A stretch of DNA of 6,875 bases from an uncultured Brevibacterium sp. (GTDB lineage Bacteria > Actinomycetota > Actinomycetes > Actinomycetales > Brevibacteriaceae), in the NCBI GenBank assembly GCA_902489185.1, contig CABTZC010000113.1, positions 1 through 6,875 on the forward strand, given 5' to 3'. The translations under genes and the position numbers were made by a program. This document shows, piece after piece, positions 1 through 4,382 of the stretch. Below the pieces are notes generated by a model that saw nothing but the letters and a program-made list of their open reading frames with translations, did not search any database and was not told the origin of the DNA. Position 1 is the first letter of the stretch, and each line of letters opens with the position of its first letter.

Positions 1-171
1 GGAAACCGCGCCGGTGGCCGTGCTGACCGCGACGACGCCGCTCACTCCCACCACGAGGGCGAGCACAACAAGAATAGCGACGAAACGACGGCGCCGGATT
101 ATCCGGTTGCGCCTCCGCTGCCGGGCGTCCTTGCGACTCCCCTTGTTTTCGAATACGTCGTCAATCCCCAC
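1..171 (-). CDS. mltG: MltG-like endolytic murein transglycosylase, N-terminal fragment (runs off left edge)
   Basis: Only the first 57 codons are visible, and no stop falls before the left edge. Translation gives a short acidic start (GIDDVFENKGS), a strongly basic stretch at about residues 13-29 (RKDARQRRRNR...RRRR), then a single hydrophobic helix at about 31-50 (VAILVVLALVVGVSG...). This is a cytoplasmic tail plus one membrane anchor with the body outside, as in MltG/YceG proteins, which cleave nascent peptidoglycan strands in the membrane periplasm-side or extracellular space. The catalytic YceG domain is not in the window, so the name rests on topology plus position directly after alaS-ruvX, a common actinobacterial order. 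I chose the GTG at 171 because GAGGA lies 5 bases upstream (181-177). An in-frame GTG at 183 has no comparable ribosome site. The start overlaps the end of ruvX by 11 bases, implying translational coupling. Another single-pass membrane protein cannot be excluded. Confidence 0.72.
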   Translation of the reverse strand, partial: MGIDDVFENKGSRKDARQRRRNRIIRRRRFVAILVVLALVVGVSGVVAVSTATGAVS

Positions 172-604
172 TGTTTTCCTCACGTGCTAGAGCGTCGAGA
201 GCTGTTTGCAGGATCACTACTGCAGCCTGCGCGTCCACGGTTTCGCGTCGTTGCTTAGACGATTTTCCTGCGGCTTGTAACATCAGGTGCGCTTGTGTGG
301 TGGTAAAACGTTCATCCACGTACCTTACCGGCAGCCCCGTGCGGTCCACGATCTTTTCAGCGAAACGCCGAGCTTTCTCTGCGGACTGGCGCGCTTTTCC
401 GTCCAGGGACGTGGGGTCGCCGATCACCAGTTCAACCGGGTCGACTTCATCCACGATTTCTTGGATGCGGCGCAGCGCGAAGTTGTCGCCACCTCGGCGG
501 TTGACCACTTCGAGGGGTGAGGCGAGGATCCCGTCGGGGTCGCTGTGGGCGATTCCTACGCGCACGGCCCCCACGTCGATGCCTAAGCGCCGGCCGCGCC
601 TCAC
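161..604 (-). CDS. ruvX: RuvX/YqgF family Holliday junction resolvase-like nuclease
   Basis: The 147-aa protein has the normal length for the YqgF/RuvX family, an RNase H-like fold related to RuvC. Members have been linked to Holliday junction resolution and to pre-16S rRNA 5' end maturation; which role dominates here cannot be told from sequence. Visible landmarks are strand 1 with the first acidic residue (RLGIDVGAVRVGIA, Asp10), the GDPTSLDGK loop at 62-70, VDERFTT at 96-102 (Glu98), and ETVDAQAAVVILQ at 121-133 (Asp124). Asp10, Glu98 and Asp124 match the expected acidic triad, so the protein looks active. It starts with GTG, and that codon shares the bases GTGA with the alaS stop. Only a weak AGGT lies upstream, so translation probably depends on ribosomes finishing alaS. 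Its tail carries the ribosome site and start of the following membrane protein. Confidence 0.95.
   Translation of the reverse strand: MRRGRRLGIDVGAVRVGIAHSDPDGILASPLEVVNRRGGDNFALRRIQEIVDEVDPVELVIGDPTSLDGKARQSAEKARRFAEKIVDRTGLPVRYVDERFTTTQAHLMLQAAGKSSKQRRETVDAQAAVVILQTALDALAREENSGD
169..181 (-). promoter_or_regulatory. Ribosome binding site and GTG start of mltG inside ruvX tail
   Basis: GAGGA (181-177) sits 5 bases before the GTG at 171-169, all inside the last codons of ruvX. It decides the start of the downstream gene in favour of GTG 171 over GTG 183. Confidence 0.6.
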
Positions 605-3255
605 GAGTTCGCTACCTGGTCACGCACGTCCTGGAGTGCTTGTGACACCTTGGTGGCGTCCTGGCCGCCGCCTTGTGCGAGGTCGGGCTTGCCGCCCCCG
701 CCACCGCCCAGGGTTTTACACGCCGAGGTGACAAGAGCTCCGGCTTTCAGGCCGGCTTGCTGTGCGTCAGGGCCTACCGCGATGACGACAGCGGGTTTTC
801 CGTTAGCCAGTCCCACTGCTGCAATGACGTGGCTGGGGTCGTTCAGGCGGTTGCGCACGTCGAGGACGAACGAGCGGACGTCGGCGGCGTTTGCCACCTC
901 ACCGAGCTCCGTTGTGACCACGGTTGCGGGGCCGAGTTTTTGGGCGCTGGCGGCGGCGTCGGTTGCGCGGGCCAGGACCTTTTCTTGGTTGAGGTGTGCG
1001 ATGGTGCGTTCGGCTTCTTTGATGCGGTCCATAAGTCCGGTGACGCGGTCGTACACCTCTGGGCCGGGCACCTTGAGTAGTTCTGACAGCTGGGCCACGG
1101 TGGAGCGTTCGCGTGCCAGTTGCTTCATGGCGTCAAGTCCCACGCTGGCTTCGATGCGGCGGGTGCCGGAGCCCACGGAGGCTTCGCTGGTCAGTGAGAT
1201 GGGCCCGATTTCAGACGTGCGGGTGACGTGGGTTCCTCCGCAGAGTTCCCGAGACCAGGTTCCGTTGATGTCGACCACGCGCACGATTTCTGGGTAGCGT
1301 TCACCGAACAGGGCCATGGCACCGGACTTCTTGGCTTCTTCGAAGGGCAGGAAGTCGTAGCCCACTTCGAAGTTGTCGCGGACTGCGGTGTTGGCGCATT
1401 CTTCGATTTCTTGGCGGGCTGCTGGGCTGAGTGCTTCGGGGTACGAGTAGTCGAAGCGCAGGTAGCCGGGGTTGTTCAGCGATCCGGCCTGGGTGGCGTT
1501 CGAGCCCAGAACTTCACGCAGGGCGGCGTGGATGAGGTGGGTTGCCGAGTGTGCCTGCTGGGCTTGGTAGCGGTGGTCTGGGTCGACCTGCGCGGTGATG
1601 AGGGCGCCGGTTTCCAGTTCACCGGTTTCAACCGTGACCTTGTGCGCGGGTAGTCCGGCGAGGATGTTTTGAACGTCGGTGACGCGGGCGGCGAGGTCAG
1701 GGCCGGTGAGGTGGCCGATGTCGGAGGTTTGGCCACCGGATTCGGCGTAGAACGGGGTGATGTCCAGGACTACGTCGACGGTGTCGCCGGCGTGTGCCAC
1801 GGGAACGGCTTCGCCGTCCTTGATGATGCCGCGCACGGTGGCCAGAGTGTTGAGGTTGTCGTAGCCCACGAATTCCGAGGTGCCGGCTTCGAGCAGGTGG
1901 GAGTAGGCGGTGAGGTTCGCTCCCCCGCCCTTCTTGGACTTCGCGTCGGCTTTGGCGCGTTGGCGCTGTTCTTCCATGTGGGCTTTGAAGCCGTCGACGT
2001 CGACTTCCACGCCTGCTTCGTGGGCCATTTCCACGGTGAGGTCGATCGGGAAGCCGTGGGTGTCGTGGAGGGTAAATGCCACGGCGCCGTCGATAGTGCC
2101 ACCTTTACCCACCTCGGCGACGGTGCGGGTAAGCAGCTGGGTGCCGGATTCCAGGGTGCGCAGGAACGCGGTTTCTTCTGCGTAGGCGATCTTGGAGATG
2201 CGGTCGAAGTCGGTGTCGAGTTCTGGGTAGGACTGCTTCATGGCGTCTTTGGAGACGGGCAGCAGGTGTGGGAGCACGGGCTGGGTGACTCCCAGCAGGC
2301 GCATGGCGCGGATGGCGCGGCGCAGCAGGCGACGCAGGATGTAGCCGCGGCCTTCGTTGCCGGGGCGCACGCCGTCGCCGATGATGACGAGGGCGGAGCG
2401 GACGTGGTCGGCGACAACACGCATGCGGACGTCGTCGTCGTGATTGGCGCCGTAGGTGCGGCCGGAGAGTTCTTCGGCCTTTTTGATGACGGGGTAGACT
2501 TCGTCGATTTCGTACATGTTCTCGACGCCTTGTTTGAGGAACGCCACGCGTTCCAGGCCCATGCCGGTGTCGATGTTTTTAGCAGGCAGGTCGCCTTTGA
2601 TGTCGAAGTCGACTTTGGTGCGGACCTCGGAGAGTTCGAACTCCATGAAGACGAGGTTCCAGATTTCGATGTAGCGGTCTTCGTCGGCTACGGGACCGCC
2701 TTCTTTGCCGTATGCGGGGCCGCGGTCGTAGTAGATTTCGGAGCAGTAGCCCCCGGGGCCGGGTTGGCCGGTGTGCCAGAAGTTGTCTTCGTTGCCACGC
2801 ATTTGGATGCGTTCGCGGGGCATGCTGGTTTCTTCGAGCCACAGGTCAATGGAGGCGGCGTCGTCTTCGTGGACGGTGACCCACAGACGGTTGGGATCAA
2901 AGCCCAGGCCGCCGTTGTCTTCCGGGGTGGTGAGCAGTTCCCAGGCCATGGAGATGGCTTCGCGTTTGAAGTAGTCGCCAAAGCTGAAGTTTCCGTTCAT
3001 TTGGAAGAACGTGCCGTGGCGGGTGGTTTGGCCCACTTCTTCGATGTCTGCGGTGCGCACGCACTTTTGCACGCTGGTGGCGCGTGGGAAGGGTGCGGGT
3101 TCGCGGCCGGTGAGGTATGGGATGAACTGCACCATGCCGGCGATGTTGAAGAGGATGGAGGGGTCGGACGAGATCACGGACGCAGATGGCACCACGGTGT
3201 GGCCTTTGGATTCGAAGAATTCCAGCCAGCGGCGCTTAATTTCTGCGGTCTTCAT
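601..3255 (-). CDS. alaS: Alanine--tRNA ligase (AlaRS), complete
   Basis: This cytoplasmic enzyme charges tRNA-Ala with alanine using ATP and clears mischarged Ser/Gly-tRNA-Ala. At 884 aa it has the usual bacterial length. The N-terminal class II catalytic core contains the conserved stretch QKCVRTADIEEVG at 63-75, FFQMNGNFSFGDYFK at 83-97 (motif 2 region) and NIDTGMGLERV at 227-237 (motif 3). The helical tRNA-recognition part has PGNEGRGYILRR at 298-309 and HDTHGFPIDLT at 397-407. The editing domain has the zinc-site residues HSATH (His569, His573) and CGGTH (Cys672, His676). The C-terminal DHHA1-type domain ends with a glycine run (850-855) and GGGQD. I start at ATG 3255 because GGAAGGA lies 5 bases upstream and the protein then begins MKTAEIKRRWLEFF as in the family. 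An upstream in-frame start at 3309 would add 18 atypical residues. It is first in the operon and overlaps ruvX by 4 bases. No key residue is missing. Confidence 0.98.
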   Translation of the reverse strand: MKTAEIKRRWLEFFESKGHTVVPSASVISSDPSILFNIAGMVQFIPYLTGREPAPFPRATSVQKCVRTADIEEVGQTTRHGTFFQMNGNFSFGDYFKREAISMAWELLTTPEDNGGLGFDPNRLWVTVHEDDAASIDLWLEETSMPRERIQMRGNEDNFWHTGQPGPGGYCSEIYYDRGPAYGKEGGPVADEDRYIEIWNLVFMEFELSEVRTKVDFDIKGDLPAKNIDTGMGLERVAFLKQGVENMYEIDEVYPVIKKAEELSGRTYGANHDDDVRMRVVADHVRSALVIIGDGVRPGNEGRGYILRRLLRRAIRAMRLLGVTQPVLPHLLPVSKDAMKQSYPELDTDFDRISKIAYAEETAFLRTLESGTQLLTRTVAEVGKGGTIDGAVAFTLHDTHGFPIDLTVEMAHEAGVEVDVDGFKAHMEEQRQRAKADAKSKKGGGANLTAYSHLLEAGTSEFVGYDNLNTLATVRGIIKDGEAVPVAHAGDTVDVVLDITPFYAESGGQTSDIGHLTGPDLAARVTDVQNILAGLPAHKVTVETGELETGALITAQVDPDHRYQAQQAHSATHLIHAALREVLGSNATQAGSLNNPGYLRFDYSYPEALSPAARQEIEECANTAVRDNFEVGYDFLPFEEAKKSGAMALFGERYPEIVRVVDINGTWSRELCGGTHVTRTSEIGPISLTSEASVGSGTRRIEASVGLDAMKQLARERSTVAQLSELLKVPGPEVYDRVTGLMDRIKEAERTIAHLNQEKVLARATDAAASAQKLGPATVVTTELGEVANAADVRSFVLDVRNRLNDPSHVIAAVGLANGKPAVVIAVGPDAQQAGLKAGALVTSACKTLGGGGGGKPDLAQGGGQDATKVSQALQDVRDQVANS

Positions 3256-3267
3256 GAATGTCCTTCC
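3253..3267 (-). promoter_or_regulatory. alaS ribosome binding site deciding the ATG at 3255
   Basis: GGAAGGA at 3267-3261, followed by a 5-base spacer (CATTC) and ATG. It is a strong Shine-Dalgarno match and excludes the longer start at 3309, which has no such site. Confidence 0.8.
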
Positions 3268-3298
3268 CAGTTTGGTGGTGCCGTGAGTGCTGTGCGTC

Positions 3299-3315
3299 CC
3301 GTGTTCCACGGTTGT
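3299..3315. promoter_or_regulatory. Inverted repeat CCGTG-N3-CACGG (candidate operator, leader-side)
   Basis: CCGTG (3299-3303), TTC, CACGG (3307-3311) form a perfect 5-base dyad, followed by TTGT. The nine bases CACGGTTGT (3307-3315) recur exactly at 3361-3369. It would lie just downstream of the predicted alaS start point, so it could be a DNA operator or a small hairpin (GAA loop) in the leader RNA. Confidence 0.35.
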
Positions 3316-3333
3316 TGCATACAGGCCACACCG

Positions 3334-3362
3334 ATTCTAGTAGAGACCAGCCGTGATGTGCA
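3334..3362 (-). promoter_or_regulatory. Candidate sigma-70-type promoter of alaS-ruvX-mltG
   Basis: On the minus strand, TGCACA (3362-3357, 4 of 6 matches to TTGACA) is separated by exactly 17 bases from TAGAAT (3339-3334, 5 of 6 matches to TATAAT). Transcription would begin near 3327, giving a leader of about 70 bases to the alaS ATG. The -35 lies inside one of two inverted repeats (see the operator entries). The assignment is by consensus only. A much weaker plus-strand pair (TTGCAT 3315-3320, TAGTAG 3338-3343) overlaps it and could serve the divergent gene, but I would not call it. Confidence 0.45.
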
Positions 3363-3369
3363 CGGTTGT
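3348..3369. promoter_or_regulatory. Inverted repeat CCGTG-N5-CACGG overlapping the alaS -35 (candidate operator)
   Basis: CCGTG (3351-3355), ATGTG, CACGG (3361-3365). The arms extend outward through one G-T wobble to 8 pairs (3348-3355 with 3361-3368). It shares CACGGTTGT with the dyad at 3299-3315. The two centres are 53 bases apart, about five helical turns, and this copy covers the proposed -35 of alaS. Function is inferred only. Confidence 0.35.
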
Positions 3370-3422
3370 CTGTGTGCGGGTGGTTTTTTGTTGCGGTGCC
3401 GGTGAGAATGTGGGTACCGAGC

Positions 3423-3438
3423 GAGGAAGGTTGTGATG
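3423..3438 (+). promoter_or_regulatory. Ribosome binding site of the amidohydrolase gene; decides ATG 3436
   Basis: GAGGAAGG (3423-3430) lies 5 bases before ATG 3436 and only 2 bases before GTG 3433. The spacing favours the ATG, although the two starts differ by one residue. Confidence 0.65.
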
Positions 3439-4209
3439 ACGGTTCGCGTGTTTGATGCGCACTTGCACATTATTGATCCGAAGTTTCCGTTGGTGCCCAA
3501 TAACGGGTATGTGCCCGAGGCGTTCACGGTTGATGACTACGTGGCGCGCACGGATGAGTTGGGGGCGCGGGCGTTTGACGTTGCTGGTGGCGCGGTGGTG
3601 TCGGGGTCGTTTCAGAAGTTTGATCAGACGTATGTGGTGGATGCGTTAGAGCGGCTGGGGCCGGGGTTTGTTGGTGTGACGCAGGTGCCGGTGGATGTGA
3701 GTGACGCTGAGGTGTTGCGCTTGCATGGGGCCGGGGTGCGCGCGGTGAGGTTCAATGTGGCCCGAGGTGGTTCGGCGGGGTTGCCTGACATGGACCGGTT
3801 GGCCCGGCGCGTGTTCGATCTGGCTGGGTGGCATGCGGAGTTTTACATTGACGCGCGGTCCTTAGATGGCGATCTGGGCCAGAAGATCGCGGCGTTGCCG
3901 AAGGCCAGCGTGGATCACTTGGGTATGCACCGCGATGGGTTGCCACACTTGCTGCGGTTGGTAGAGAGTGGCGTGATGGTCAAGGCGACCGGTTTTGGGC
4001 GGGTTGAGTTGGACCCCGCCGAGGTGGTCACGGCCATTGTGACCGTGAACCCGCGTGCGCTCATGGTGGGCACCGACTTGCCGTCGACCCGCGCACAGCG
4101 CCCGTTCACTGTTACTGACTTTGATCTGCTCTGCGACACGCTCGACGCCTCCCAATTGGACGACGTCTTCTGGCGCAACGCTAGCGAGTTCTATGGGGTT
4201 GGTGATTAG
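3436..4209 (+). CDS. Amidohydrolase family (COG3618, PDC-lactonase-like) TIM-barrel hydrolase
   Basis: This 257-aa cytoplasmic protein has no signal peptide and resembles the amidohydrolase-2 (PF04909) branch that includes 2-pyrone-4,6-dicarboxylate lactonase. Family-type landmarks in order are FDAHLHIID at 6-14 (His9, His11, end of strand 1), VRAVRFN at 101-107, GWHAEFYID at 131-139, DHLGM at 160-164 (His161), VKATGFGRV at 182-190 (Lys183), GTDLPS at 212-217 (Asp214) and a C-terminal NASEFYG resembling the family's N-A-x-x-L/F-Y-G ending. HxH, a later His and a strand-8 Asp are the expected active-site set, so it should be a working hydrolase acting on a lactone, ester or amide. The substrate cannot be read from sequence, and no aromatic-degradation gene is adjacent to suggest PDC. 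It diverges from alaS across 180 bases and converges on hsdR. A hairpin surrounds its stop codon. Family placement is firm; function is open. Confidence 0.88.
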   Translation: MTVRVFDAHLHIIDPKFPLVPNNGYVPEAFTVDDYVARTDELGARAFDVAGGAVVSGSFQKFDQTYVVDALERLGPGFVGVTQVPVDVSDAEVLRLHGAGVRAVRFNVARGGSAGLPDMDRLARRVFDLAGWHAEFYIDARSLDGDLGQKIAALPKASVDHLGMHRDGLPHLLRLVESGVMVKATGFGRVELDPAEVVTAIVTVNPRALMVGTDLPSTRAQRPFTVTDFDLLCDTLDASQLDDVFWRNASEFYGVGD

Positions 4210-4223
4210 GCCCCATGCTCACC
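4193..4223 (+). repeat. Overlapping inverted repeats around the amidohydrolase stop codon
   Basis: ATGGGG (4193-4198) pairs with CCCCAT (4211-4216) around a 12-base loop holding the TAG stop. Alternatively GGTGA (4201-4205) pairs with TCACC (4219-4223). The two stems exclude each other. There is no clean T-run (GCGGTTATTTGT follows), so it is at best a weak terminator or an mRNA 3' end structure. Confidence 0.35.
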
Positions 4224-4382
4224 GTGCGGTTATTTGTCTAGTCATTAGGCACTTAGTACTCGTCTATAATTTTTACAACACGACCGGTTCCGCTACCCGT
4301 TTTCGCGGGAGTCCAGGGCCGGTCTTTGATTTACCCAACAGGTGCACCACAAAACTGGAACACTTAGATCTCAAGCCTGCCC
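4210..4382. other. Convergent intergenic gap, AT-rich core, no gene seen
   Basis: This 173-base gap separates the 3' ends of the amidohydrolase gene and hsdR. Positions 4231-4280 are 30% GC, far below either flank. It contains TATAAT (4265-4270, plus strand) without a good -35 at 15-18 bases, and the hairpin at 4282-4324. No reading frame in it has a ribosome site or a recognisable product. Confidence 0.6.
4282..4328 (+). terminator. Possible transcription terminator hairpin (for the amidohydrolase gene)
   Basis: The outer arms GACCGG (4282-4287) and CCGGTC (4319-4324) enclose an inner CCCG/CGGG hairpin (4296-4299 with 4306-4309, loop TTTTCG). On the plus strand TTTG/TTT follows, a short imperfect T-run. 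On the minus strand no T-run follows, so it suits the rightward transcript better than hsdR. The bases between outer and inner stems do not pair well, which lowers confidence. Confidence 0.35.

Noticed and set aside
287..731. Plus-strand open frames opposite ruvX and the end of alaS
   Set aside because: They are shadows of well-conserved minus-strand genes and their products are unlike known proteins.
3256..3309. Longer alaS start at 3309
   Set aside because: It adds 18 residues not typical of AlaRS and lacks a ribosome site, whereas ATG 3255 has GGAAGGA at ideal spacing.
1669..3405. Long open frame (578 codons) on the plus strand, antisense to alaS
   Set aside because: The translation is low-complexity, rich in Gly/Val/Asp/Phe, with no family resemblance. 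It fully mirrors a strongly conserved high-GC gene, where antisense frames stay open by codon bias.
3256..3435. T-box or other riboswitch in the alaS leader
   Set aside because: The predicted leader is only about 70 bases and shows no T-box consensus, specifier loop or terminator/antiterminator pair.
4282..4324. tRNA-like or attachment-site interpretation of the GACCGG...CCGGTC structure
   Set aside because: At 43 bases with a single inner hairpin it is too short for a tRNA, and no T-arm or anticodon arm pattern fits.
4250..4367. 7-base direct repeat CACTTAG at 4250-4256 and 4361-4367, considered as insertion or attachment repeats
   Set aside because: It is too short, the flanks differ, and there is no integrase or element between the copies.
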